DNA of 64,000 bases from Pedobacter sp. W3I1 (GTDB lineage Bacteria > Bacteroidota > Bacteroidia > Sphingobacteriales > Sphingobacteriaceae). This document shows positions 37,086 to 45,900 of this stretch, in pieces. The notes beneath the pieces were generated by a model that was not told the origin of the DNA, searched no databases, and worked only from the letters and a program-made list of their open reading frames with translations. The DNA is taken from NCBI RefSeq assembly GCF_030816015.1, contig NZ_JAUSXN010000001.1, positions 4,278,001 to 4,342,000 on the forward strand, read 5' to 3'. Made by a program: the position numbers and the translations under genes. How positions within the stretch are numbered: position 1 is the stretch's first letter; each line of letters opens with the position of its first letter.

Positions 37086-37249
37086 AGAGTTACACTAAAA
37101 ATACTTTAAACATATAAAAAGGATAATGTTGAGGGAAAAAGATCGCTAGTAGGAAGATATTTTTAGAACTTATTGTTTATGATGGCGAATTCGCAAGTCT
37201 AACCTGCTTGAAAAACAAGGAATTACAAAGAATATAAAAAAGAGAAAAG

Positions 37250-37397
37250 TGTCTTTAAACGACTCTTTTCCACAGTTACGGGTGGCCTCAGTTGCTTTTG
37301 TCGACGGATTTTATGTACGATTTAACGCGTCTGGCGAACCTAAAGGGGAAAATGATGGAGATAGATCCGCAACTTACCAACGAGAAACTAGCCGTGT
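37250..37397 (+). pseudogene. Degenerate short coding module B
   Basis: Near 37249 one frame reads SLNDSFPQLRVASVAFVDGF and then, one base shifted from about 37313, MYDLTRLANLKGKMMEIDPQ followed by LTNEKLAV and TAA. Both parts match module A (ALQDILKGLRVSYG, ADLKRLADLKRKMDEMD), so an ancestral gene end has been frameshifted. The family is unknown to me. The pair brackets the AbiEii region. Confidence 0.4.
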
Positions 37398-37438
37398 AAT
37401 TCGTTTTTTTCGCATGCGCATTACCCAATCAATTTTAT

Positions 37439-37480
37439 ACCTAGTAGAGAAGTTTTATAAGTTCTCTACTAGGTGTTTTT
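37439..37480. terminator. Strong hairpin terminator behind module B
   Basis: Perfect 13-bp stem ACCTAGTAGAGAA (37439-37451) with TTCTCTACTAGGT (37462-37474), then GTTTTT. The distance from the module's stop codon (about 42 bases) and the CTAGTAG core repeat the layout behind module A. 37481-37629 holds nothing else. Confidence 0.75.
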
Positions 37481-37629
37481 ATTAATATTTATGCCACTAG
37501 TGTATTTAGCCAAGCATGAGAGTTTTCTTCTTGATTAGAATCAGTATTTTGTTTACTATAAGCTAAATGCTAGTAAAGTGGAACCTAAAACCGAGTTAAG
37601 CAATCATATTGTACTTTCTTTTATTTCGC

Positions 37630-38256
37630 TCAAACAGAGTTGCTACATAGAAACGACCGGAAGCGGTTATCTTTAATAAGGGCTCCAATTCGGACACTTG
37701 GCCTAAATAATGTTCGAGCATTAGCTATAAATTTTGCATATTCTAATCCATCATCGTTTTCATCATCTGTTGGGTCTACACATAACACTCCGTCTATATC
37801 CATCACACAGGATTCCAAAAAGTTATGGTGCATGAGATTCCATTCAGATACTCGTGGAAATGGACATATGTCAAAGTACAGATCAATTAAACCAATTGCT
37901 TCCTTAACTATGAAAACTGCGAGATAAGTTATATTTGTACTTTTTGCTTGTGATTGTAAGGACAATCGCGCCTCATTCATGGCCTTACCAGTTAACAGGC
38001 TGTCATCAACGACTAGAATATTTCGGTATTCTTCTAATGGCTTTATTAGGTGTTTAACCCTATTTCCGCTTTTAACGTCTAGTTTGCAGACAAAAGACTG
38101 TAAGTCAGTTACAGGAAGGTTCAAGTGAAGTGCTATAAGATTAGCAGCGAGTAAACCGCTCCTGGGAATCCCAACAATAAGGTCAATATTTTCCGGTATC
38201 TGATGGATATTCCTAACTATTTGTTCATTTAAGTTAACTAAAGAGCGATATTGCAT
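37630..38256 (-). CDS. Phosphoribosyltransferase-family protein, truncated HAD-like C-terminus
   Basis: A 208-residue protein. Residues about 20-110 are a type I phosphoribosyltransferase fold: IVGIPRSGLLAANLIA, then the PRPP-binding loop ILVVDDSLLTGKAM at 80-93. Residues about 150-195 open a second domain with MDIDGVLC (Asp153, Asp155), the DxD nucleophile of a HAD phosphatase, followed by VDPTDDENDDGLEY and RPSVRIGALI. There related two-domain proteins continue for about 100 residues, but here the reading turns into KDNRFRSFLCSNSV and stops, so the HAD part is probably cut off or frameshifted. Function and substrate are unknown; the PRT part looks intact. Confidence 0.7.
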   Translation of the reverse strand: MQYRSLVNLNEQIVRNIHQIPENIDLIVGIPRSGLLAANLIALHLNLPVTDLQSFVCKLDVKSGNRVKHLIKPLEEYRNILVVDDSLLTGKAMNEARLSLQSQAKSTNITYLAVFIVKEAIGLIDLYFDICPFPRVSEWNLMHHNFLESCVMDIDGVLCVDPTDDENDDGLEYAKFIANARTLFRPSVRIGALIKDNRFRSFLCSNSV

Positions 38257-38916
38257 ATGAAAAATTATTATCCTATTGTTATTTACCTACGTGACCCAGT
38301 TCTTTAAAGCTGATCGGTAGATACTTTGTTTACATTCTTTAACTTTTATATCTTAAAAAAGGGGAAACTGAGCTATTGCTCGGATTCGTTTTCTCTAGAG
38401 AAAGAAATTAGTTAGATGTGAAGTTAATGTTTACATAACTTTAAAAAAAGGAGGTTGAAAAATTTATAAAACTTATTTGACCCAAGCTCCAAAAAAAGAC
38501 AAATACGCGACTAAAAACATCTTGTCTAACTGGAAAAATGTTCCTAGATGAGTTTTATGTGATAGCATTGCGGATTTCTATTGCTAGGTACAATTAGGGA
38601 AATAATTTGACTTGTTCAATGAAAAAAAGTCTAGGCTTTCGCAGAAAGGAACATAACTAGCTCATACAAAATAAACTGCGGCATTTGATAAACCGCACGC
38701 AGTTGACCCCATCTATGGAACCACTCCTTTCACCACTTTAATCTCCTGCGATAGGATTGGCGACATGATACCAGTGGCTTTGCTCACGGTATCAGACTGC
38801 TTGTTGTGCAATCTTTTTATTCTGTGCCTAGCTTACTTGGATACCGAGGACTAAAACTATGAGCGAGAGAGAGTGGAAAGAATTTTCATTAGAGCGATGT
38901 ATTTCAAAATGAGAGA
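38257..38916. other. Long stretch without a recognisable gene
   Basis: About 660 AT-rich bases. I find no ORF of merit on either strand, no tRNA and no copy of the repeat families seen elsewhere. The upstream end should hold the promoter of the phosphoribosyltransferase gene. Confidence 0.5.
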
Positions 38917-39010
38917 CTAGTGTTTAATCAGCCTTGTGCTTTCGGTTTTCGAATCGGAATACTGTCCGACCAACAGATAAGTCCCGGGAGGTAATTTATA
39001 ATTATCTGAT
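38917..39010 (-). pseudogene. Possible remnant of a secreted protein's C-terminus (T9SS sorting-like)
   Basis: On the minus strand the piece before the TAG at 38917-38919 reads DNYKLPPGTYLLVGQYSD and KTESTRLIKH, with the L-x-x-G-x-Y pattern and basic end of type IX secretion sorting domains. A stop lies only about 32 codons upstream, so nothing else of the gene is left. Confidence 0.3.
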
Positions 39011-39186
39011 CCTTTACGTCAGGATCAACACATTATGTTCTCTTGAGGCTAATTAGAAATCCATCTGAATAAAGCGTTTCTTCCAATGGATATGCTTATT
39101 GGATAAGTGAAATCTAAATGAATAGGATCAACAAGATAAATGCTTTGTTCTTTTTAATGCTGCCTGCTCATTTTTACTAAATGTTT

Positions 39187-39453
39187 TCACTTCGCGGATT
39201 GATCAAATCCGTCGCTAAAGAATTCAGCAAGAGTGATATCCAATGCTGAAAGCACTTTCAGCAAAGATGAGAAATACAAATCTTCGCCATTTTCATAGCG
39301 CCAGAGCTGCGTACGGTTAAGATCATGTTTAAAGGCGAATTTTTCATAGTTCCGTTCCCCTTTCGCTTCCCTAAGGGAACGAATTCGTGCGCCAAGCAAT
39401 TTCAAAACTTCCTTTATATTGTCGCTCTCCTCTTCGTTTTTGGCTCTACTCAT
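39187..39453 (-). CDS. XRE-family helix-turn-helix regulator
   Basis: An 88-residue Cro/CI-type DNA-binding protein: LGARIRSLREAKGERNYEKFAFKHDLNRTQLWRYENGEDL covers the HTH at residues about 20-60, followed by FSSLLKVLSALDITLAEFF, the usual end of single-domain XRE proteins. Its target is unknown. Next to it, divergently, lies the alpha-CTD-like miniprotein gene, which makes the 120-base gap the likely operator region. The Asp/Glu-rich first 15 residues are disordered. Confidence 0.9.
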   Translation of the reverse strand: MSRAKNEEESDNIKEVLKLLGARIRSLREAKGERNYEKFAFKHDLNRTQLWRYENGEDLYFSSLLKVLSALDITLAEFFSDGFDQSAK

Positions 39454-39572
39454 AACGTAAAGTAAACCAAAATGATGCGCGAGAGGTACCTCTAATAAGA
39501 AACATCACATTAGATACATCTTAAAAGAAACAAATTTTATATCTTTATAATGCTACAGATATTATAAAATAT

Positions 39573-39794
39573 ATGGAAAAGGAGGAATTATTACAGACCC
39601 CTATTGACAGACTTGGCTTTAGTACTGAATTCTGTAAAGCTTGTAGTTCAATGAACTTCAGCACATTGAACGACATCACATCTCTTTTGCCTGAACGGCT
39701 GATCAATAAAGAAGGGTTTAGCTATAGCTGGCTGGGGGAACTTAGCGGATACTTAGATAAGAGAGGACTGTTGCATTTATTGCAACGGCCATAG
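39573..39794 (+). CDS. Miniprotein resembling the RNA polymerase alpha C-terminal domain
   Basis: A 73-residue protein. LQTPIDRLGFSTEFCKACSS, STLNDITSLLPERLIN, then GFSYSWLGELSGYLDKRGLL follow the helix pattern of alpha-CTD (L-x-L-S-x-R-x-x-N-x-L, T-x-x-D-L, G-x-x-x-L-x-E-I-x-x-x-L-x-x-x-G-L), a helix-hairpin-helix fold that binds DNA or activators. It lacks the rest of RpoA. A role in modulating transcription is inference. Its end overlaps the convergent 382-residue gene by 53 bases. Confidence 0.6.
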   Translation: MEKEELLQTPIDRLGFSTEFCKACSSMNFSTLNDITSLLPERLINKEGFSYSWLGELSGYLDKRGLLHLLQRP

Positions 39795-40890
39795 GAAAAA
39801 AATTACGGTTGATGCGCTGAACCATACGCTGTAACAGATCCCGCACGCGTGCGGCAGTATGCTGGTCAATACTATAAAATTCTTTACTGAGGCTTCCGGG
39901 GGAAATAACAGCCTGTCTTTTACTTTGATAGTGACCAGCGAAACATTTGAAAATAAACTGAAGATTCTGAGTGGCAAAAACACTTTCTTCGTAGAGTAAA
40001 CGAATTAGGCAGGACAGGTGAGCAACTGACATTTCCAATGGTATTTTAGAAACAACAACTTCACTCCCCTTGCTCAAAGACTTTTCTGCAAGCAGAATTT
40101 CTTCCGTTAACCAATTTTCTATCATGGTTTTTATGGAAGGCCACGAGGGGTCGTAAGCTATATTTTTCACTTCAGGAGATGATATAACATCTGCTTTCTG
40201 CTCAACCAAATAATTAAGTCTTTCCTGTGTATCTCTAAAATTGTCAAAAGTATTCCTAATTATATCCTGGTAGTAAACAAAAAAAGATAGGTTATTGAAA
40301 TTTGAACGGAGCAGTAGGGAAACCATTAAATTCTCCGCTTCATCTGAATCGTAATCAATTGAAAATAATTGGTTAACAATATATTCGAAATAATACAATG
40401 AACGAAAGGCAAATTTTACTTTTCCAGTATCCTCGGACATTATATTGAACCATTTCAATAGGCAGGCTATTAGAGAAGCATTTAGGTGGCTTGACTGCAG
40501 CGTTTTTTGGATAGCACAAATATCTCCGATAAGTTGAGAAACTAATCGTTGATGATAAATTATAGGCGCAATCGCATCTTCATTGAAATAACTGGAATAG
40601 TATTTCCGCAGATGGTCTATAAGTGCTAAAAGTTCATTTTGGAGAGGTACATTTGTTTCGGAATCGTGGGAATTAGATAATGTATTGGAGATAGTTGATA
40701 TTATATCAAGATGATAATGAAAATAACGCACCAGGGTATTCTCTGGCGTATTGGAAAATATTGCTCTCTCCCAGGCGTTATAGATTTGACCAAAGTGAGT
40801 TTCAAGATTAAGTAAGGCTGAATTATTGCTGTCGCAGCATTCTTGCCCAATTAATATTTCTTCTATGTCCTTCAGTTCATTCTTAAGCAT
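39742..40890 (-). CDS. Helical protein of unknown function with RteC-like C-terminal region
   Basis: A 382-residue, largely helical cytoplasmic protein. I do not recognise the N-terminal 270 residues. The region about 295-365 (LEMSVAHLSCLIRLLYEES, FKCFAGHYQSKRQAVISPGS, RVRDLLQRMVQRIN) resembles the C-terminal part of RteC regulators known from Bacteroides conjugative elements, but weakly. It follows the 48-codon Ser/Thr-rich peptide gene after 37 bases on the same strand, so the two may be one operon. The tail beyond residue about 365 overlaps the alpha-CTD-like gene. Confidence 0.6.
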   Translation of the reverse strand: MLKNELKDIEEILIGQECCDSNNSALLNLETHFGQIYNAWERAIFSNTPENTLVRYFHYHLDIISTISNTLSNSHDSETNVPLQNELLALIDHLRKYYSSYFNEDAIAPIIYHQRLVSQLIGDICAIQKTLQSSHLNASLIACLLKWFNIMSEDTGKVKFAFRSLYYFEYIVNQLFSIDYDSDEAENLMVSLLLRSNFNNLSFFVYYQDIIRNTFDNFRDTQERLNYLVEQKADVISSPEVKNIAYDPSWPSIKTMIENWLTEEILLAEKSLSKGSEVVVSKIPLEMSVAHLSCLIRLLYEESVFATQNLQFIFKCFAGHYQSKRQAVISPGSLSKEFYSIDQHTAARVRDLLQRMVQRINRNFFPMAVAINATVLSYLSIR

Positions 40891-40927
40891 ACCCTAAAGA
40901 TTTTCCTGGTGCATTTTCATAATTTCA

Positions 40928-41074
40928 TTATTGGTTGAAAATATGAGTACTTGAAACAATTGTGGTGTTAACCGTAGTAGTGTCAGTGTCAGACCATTTA
41001 TTCTGACGTTTAAAAGATCTGTTTTGGTTAAGAAGCTGTGTGCTTTTTTGCGGAAGTTTTTTTGATTTGATCAT
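40928..41074 (-). CDS. Unannotated 48-residue peptide with Ser/Thr-rich tail (candidate modified-peptide precursor)
   Basis: ATG at 41074 to TAA at 40928-40930. The first 27 residues are basic and Gln/Asn-rich (MIKSKKLPQKSTQLLNQNRS, then FKRQNKW) and end at Trp27. Residues 28-48 (SDTDTTTVNTTIVSSTHIFN, Q) contain seven Thr and three Ser and no Cys. This leader/core-like split, and the full-length lantibiotic dehydratase gene 1.9 kb away, make it a candidate substrate for Ser/Thr dehydration. It could also be a short peptide of the downstream 382-residue gene with a different role, or a chance ORF. The codons look normal for the neighbourhood. Confidence 0.5.
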   Translation of the reverse strand: MIKSKKLPQKSTQLLNQNRSFKRQNKWSDTDTTTVNTTIVSSTHIFNQ

Positions 41075-41165
41075 AATTTTAATTTTTTATGTTAATTTAA
41101 GATTGAATGTACTAATCAGGTAATTTATTACAGATTCGATTGACTTGGGAGTTAAAACTATAGGA

Positions 41166-42260
41166 ATGATAATAAATTTTATAAAAGCAAAACTAAGCCC
41201 AATAGCTCGAAAGTTATTTGTTGTTCATGCTACTTGCTGGATACTTTTCATTACCTATGAGTTAACGTTCGTATACTATCACCTTGGAGCTTTAGAAAGA
41301 CCCTATATTTATATGGTATTTTATTCAATAAATGTCGCTCTGTTTTATTTTCATATCAGATTGTTAAATTTCGCTTTTACTGGACCAAAATCCAGTTACA
41401 TAAGGGGATTTTTATTATTTCTAGTGATTATTGTGCTCTATCTTTTAATTAAAGGTATCGCAGATATTTTTTTAGGCAACCCGCAGCCTATGCAATACGA
41501 TTCTCATATTTTTATTAGAGCATTTTTTCCAAGAAATCTAGCACGGGCTTTTTATTTCATTTTATTGGCAACATTCTACTGGTCTGCCAGACACATCGCC
41601 CATTTTAGAAGGCAGGCCTTGGAAGCTGAAAAGCGGCAACTAATTATTGAAAAAGATAACGCAGAGTTAGAAGCACAGCTTACTAAGTCACGTAATGCCT
41701 ACCTTCAACAACAAATCAATCCACACATGCTCTTCAATGCACTTAATTTTGTTTACAACAGCGCACAAAAATATTCCGATGACGCCGCTAACTGCATTTG
41801 GCTCCTATCGGAGATTATGCGTTTCAGCTTGGAAGAAGCAGGTCTAGATGGAAAAATCAAACTGGATAGAGAAGTTGAGCAGATTGAAAACCTCATTGCG
41901 ATCAACCGCTACCGGTTTAAAGAACCTCTATATCTTAAGCTGGAAATGCATGGTGATTTCAGTCGCTGTAAAATAATTCCGCTTATTTTGCTTACGCTGA
42001 CAGAAAACCTGTTCAAACATGGAAACCTGACAGAAGTTACTTCTCCGGCTGTACTAAAGTTAACAATAAACGAAAGCGGACAACTAACTTTTTACAGCAG
42101 AAACTTAAAGAAAACAAAGAACGAACATCCCCGTCAGCGAAAAGCATTAGGTCTACAAAACATCCGGCTCCGCATGGATTCATTTTATAAAGACAACTAT
42201 AAACTGAAAATCAACGAACCTGGCGAATTTTACGAACTCACTTTAACCCTTAAATTATGA
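41166..42260 (+). CDS. LytS/YehU-type sensor histidine kinase
   Basis: From the ATG at 41166 the protein has 364 residues; an upstream TTG at 41145 would add seven. Four membrane helices (about 15-38, 50-70, 85-110, 120-150) are followed by a coiled coil (EAEKRQLIIEKDNAELEAQL) and the His_kinase domain with the phospho-acceptor His187 in QINPHMLFNALNF. The ATPase part is short (LTENLFKHGN, ALGLQNIRLRMD). Its stop overlaps the response-regulator start by 4 bases, so they are coupled. The divergent peptide gene and the following dehydratase gene are plausible targets or co-actors. Confidence 0.93.
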   Translation: MIINFIKAKLSPIARKLFVVHATCWILFITYELTFVYYHLGALERPYIYMVFYSINVALFYFHIRLLNFAFTGPKSSYIRGFLLFLVIIVLYLLIKGIADIFLGNPQPMQYDSHIFIRAFFPRNLARAFYFILLATFYWSARHIAHFRRQALEAEKRQLIIEKDNAELEAQLTKSRNAYLQQQINPHMLFNALNFVYNSAQKYSDDAANCIWLLSEIMRFSLEEAGLDGKIKLDREVEQIENLIAINRYRFKEPLYLKLEMHGDFSRCKIIPLILLTLTENLFKHGNLTEVTSPAVLKLTINESGQLTFYSRNLKKTKNEHPRQRKALGLQNIRLRMDSFYKDNYKLKINEPGEFYELTLTLKL

Positions 42261-42994
42261 GCCTAACATGCTACATCATTGATGATGAATACCATTCTAT
42301 TGAAGTACTCGATAAGTACGTCAATCAAACTCCAGGCCTGGAATTGGTTGGCAGCTCCAACAACCCGCTTTTAGCGTTGGAAGAACTATGCACTATTCAA
42401 ACTCCCGATATTGTTCTTTTAGATGTCGATATGGCGCAACTTAACGGCCTTGATGTGGCAGACCTTATAGGTTCAGCATGCAATATTATTTTCACAACCT
42501 CCTACCGGGAATACGCACCGGAAGCATTTGAAAAAGATGCAGTAGATTACCTGCTAAAGCCCATCAATTACACCCGGTTTTTAAAGGCGGTTACCAAAGT
42601 GCGCTCAAATCTCACCAGTCAGACAAATCAAATCACAGCTAGCCCCTTCTTTTTCGTCAAAAGCAACATTAAAGGAAAATTCAACCGGATCACCATCACG
42701 GAGATCCTTTATATTGAAAACATAGGCAACTATATCACTATCCATATGAATGATGAAAAAGTAACTACTTACCTCACTTTAACGGAAGTCCTTTCCAAGC
42801 TGCCTGTCGAAAGTTTTTCCAGGATCCATCAGTCTTATATCGTCAACCATGCAGCTATTCATTCATTGGAATATGCACAGGTAAGACTAAGCGGAGAAGT
42901 GAGTATTCCGATCGGAGGAACTTACCGCACCGCCTTCCGGGAAAAAATACAGCCAACGCTACTCATCAGTAAAAGAGACAAGAGTGATCACTAG
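42257..42994 (+). CDS. LytTR-family response regulator
   Basis: A 245-residue response regulator. The receiver domain (about 1-120) has YIIDDE with Asp9/Asp10, the phosphorylation Asp56 in VLLDVDM, and the LLKPI Lys near 105. The C-terminal LytTR domain (about 145-240; KFNRITITEILYIENIGNYITI, SRIHQSYIVN) binds direct repeats in promoters. It forms a pair with the LytS kinase and its stop overlaps the convergent dehydratase gene by 4 bases. Confidence 0.95.
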   Translation: MSLTCYIIDDEYHSIEVLDKYVNQTPGLELVGSSNNPLLALEELCTIQTPDIVLLDVDMAQLNGLDVADLIGSACNIIFTTSYREYAPEAFEKDAVDYLLKPINYTRFLKAVTKVRSNLTSQTNQITASPFFFVKSNIKGKFNRITITEILYIENIGNYITIHMNDEKVTTYLTLTEVLSKLPVESFSRIHQSYIVNHAAIHSLEYAQVRLSGEVSIPIGGTYRTAFREKIQPTLLISKRDKSDH

Positions 42995-45900
42995 ACCGAA
43001 GACTTTTCGCGGGCCAAACGTGAGTTGGTATATTTTTGCAGGCAATAGTAAACGAGCAACTCCTGTTGCCTTTGTCTAACGGAGAAAGTCCGGTTCAGTT
43101 GCATATGCACCAGGTCTGCCAAAAGCTCCATTCTTTTATCTTTTGAATAGCTTCTTGTAAGTTCGTCTAAAACAGCCATCTGCTTTAACAGTGGTGAAAG
43201 ATGCTTTGATAATTCTTTACCTTCCAGCAAATCCGCTATCATTATTTTCTTCTCCCGGTACTTTTCATCCATTGCGACCTTCAGCGGTTTCTCTGCCCTG
43301 AACTCTGCCATAAACTGATCCGTCACCTTACCAAGGTAATCCAAAGCATCTACAAGAGATGAAAAAAAGCAGTTGATCATGCGAGAGACAGTAAGTATGG
43401 CCAGTTCAAATTCACTAAGTTGCAGGGAACTATTCCCCCTTAAAGTTAACACAAACGCAGCAAGATCACTTCCCGCGCAGAAAAGTTCCTCAACATGTGA
43501 AATGAGACCGGCACCATATCGTTCGATTTCTCTTCGGTAGGTATCTCCCTGGAAATCCCGGATGAGCTTATCATGTCCCGATGATTCAATTTTTTTACGC
43601 AAAGCTACGAGTATCTCGCCAAGATCATCTTCCTCCGCCTGTATGCGCAGACGCAGGTGATAGCCTTTATCGCTGTAGCGGATAAAAAACCAATTTTTTA
43701 TCCGCTTCCTCTGTCCTTTAATGAACGGGGAAATCACCTGACTAAGGATTTCATCCGAAGCGCGTGGAATGCAGAAAATTTTAAGGTAAAGCCAGTTACT
43801 ACCCATTAAAAAGTCGCGTTGCTTTTCAACATAAACAGTGGCGCTTTCCTTTTTTGAAGGTTTATAAATATTGTTCTCGTGGGCAAGAAAAGCAACCATT
43901 TGCCCCGCAAGTGGCTTTTTACCAGACAGGACGGAACGGTCGGGCAATAAATATTCCTGAATGGTTATCCGCTTTAAACCGTCAATACACTGCAGAAAAA
44001 ACCTTGCCTCAATGATGTTGGCCAGATCAAAAACCAGCTGCTGGTCTGTTGCCCCAATCGTGATGTGCCGGGGCAGGCGGTGCTTTCTGCGAAAACCATC
44101 CAGGGTTTTGATAAGATCAACCTTATCTCCTGCAGTTAAAGGCGCGATGTCTGATTCCTCAAAATTCCATTTCGCCAGACAGAGGATCACCCTTCCGTAA
44201 CAGACCCGGGGATAAAAACCCAGGCCCGGAAAAAAGTTTTCCAGGCTAAATGAAAGTCCTGCATGTACCCCCTGAAATTGCAGGTCACACAACAGCCGGA
44301 AAACCGGCGAATGGTTATTGCGAAAGTTATAGGCTGTCGCCAGACGGGGAACGACTCTTTTCTTCAATTTAGATGACTCCAAAATTAGCTCATCCCCTTT
44401 AAGGGACAGCATGAGGTCCCCTGGCAATACCAGTTTTTGTACCGGCTGCGAAGGAAATACGTTCAGGGGTATCTCGTGGGAATAAATGGGCTTACGGCGA
44501 CTGATGTTGTCAACGTGGGTGTCAGACTGCTGGGCGATGTCGGCAAAGACAACTTCCGGGTTTGCTGCATTTTCCCTTTCGGCAAGCTCCTGGCAAAACC
44601 GATGTACCGGATCACTAAAGCAGGAGAACCTTCCAATCAGCGAAGCGCCGGTCACCCCACCTGAGTTTTCGATGATCAGGTGCTCACCGGTCGAGCGGTA
44701 CATGAGCGCCTGCGTTTGCGGCAAAGGTAAAACAGGTCTTTTTTGGCTTTCCAGTTTAATCAAATCATCTTCGCTGATCTGCAGCGGGGCCCAGGGATCG
44801 CGAAGAGTGTCCCCTATCCATAGTTTGAAGATAAACTGCTGGGAAACGTGCCATCCAAGGGTCCTGTTCTCTTCTTCTCGCACAGGGAAAGGCATATTCT
44901 CCAGGATGTCCTGGTCAGGCATGGACGGTTCCATATCACCATAATGCAGTCCTCTATCGGGATCTAAGGCCAGCAACAAAGGAACCCTTTCCTGGTCAAA
45001 GCGGGAACGGAAATCGCGGATAAAACGCGACAGATCAACAAGCTGCTCAGGATTTGACAATAACTGCAGCACGTGGACAGCTTTCGATAGTTCCACCTGT
45101 TCAGCACCATCTGGTCCTCCAGTATTGTTTGGCCGTTCCAGCGCCGCATAAAACGGTTGGGCAAAAGGCTTTGTTTCCTTTGCAATTTCCCTAATTTCCC
45201 CTGCCAAAGCCGACAGGGATGCTTCAACTGATAAGGAAATCCTGGTATAATTTTCCCAGAAAGCGTTCCAGCCAGGTAAACTGAGAAAGTTCCCGATGAC
45301 CTCATTACTGATTACTTTGCCCTGAGTACTATTGAAAACCGCCCCAGCGTCAAGCAGAAACTCAATGTATTCTTCCGCTTCTGTTTCTGAACACTCACTG
45401 TGCTGCATAACCCAGCTCAGGGCCACATCTCTTGAGACCTTTTCCGAAGATAAAAATGAAAACAGCTGTACATTAAATTTTACCGCATCTATGCCTTGCA
45501 GGGAAAAGCTAAACCGGCCTTTATCATCCAAAGACGATTTCGTAAAGCGCAAAACGTCATTAAACCGGTACAGCGTAGGGTTGACCACTAATTCTTCTGG
45601 CAGAACAGCCCACGCCGTATTTTTCAGTCCTCCTAAAAAGCCCTGGTCAGGTATTAAATGAAGGATTGATTCATCGCTTCCGACAAGCCTCACCTGACCG
45701 CCCTTTCCCCAGCGGAGTAAAGTGAAAGAGGAAAAGCTCCCAAAAGGCGTCGGCCTGAAACACATCCGGTTATAATACTTGTAAAGGGTATGTTTTTCCT
45801 TGTCCATTAATTTATCGAAATCAAATTCCTTTTTTTCCAATAAGGCATAAAACGCCGGGCTCGCCAAAAAAACTGCATTGCGAAAAGCCTGTTCCTGCAA

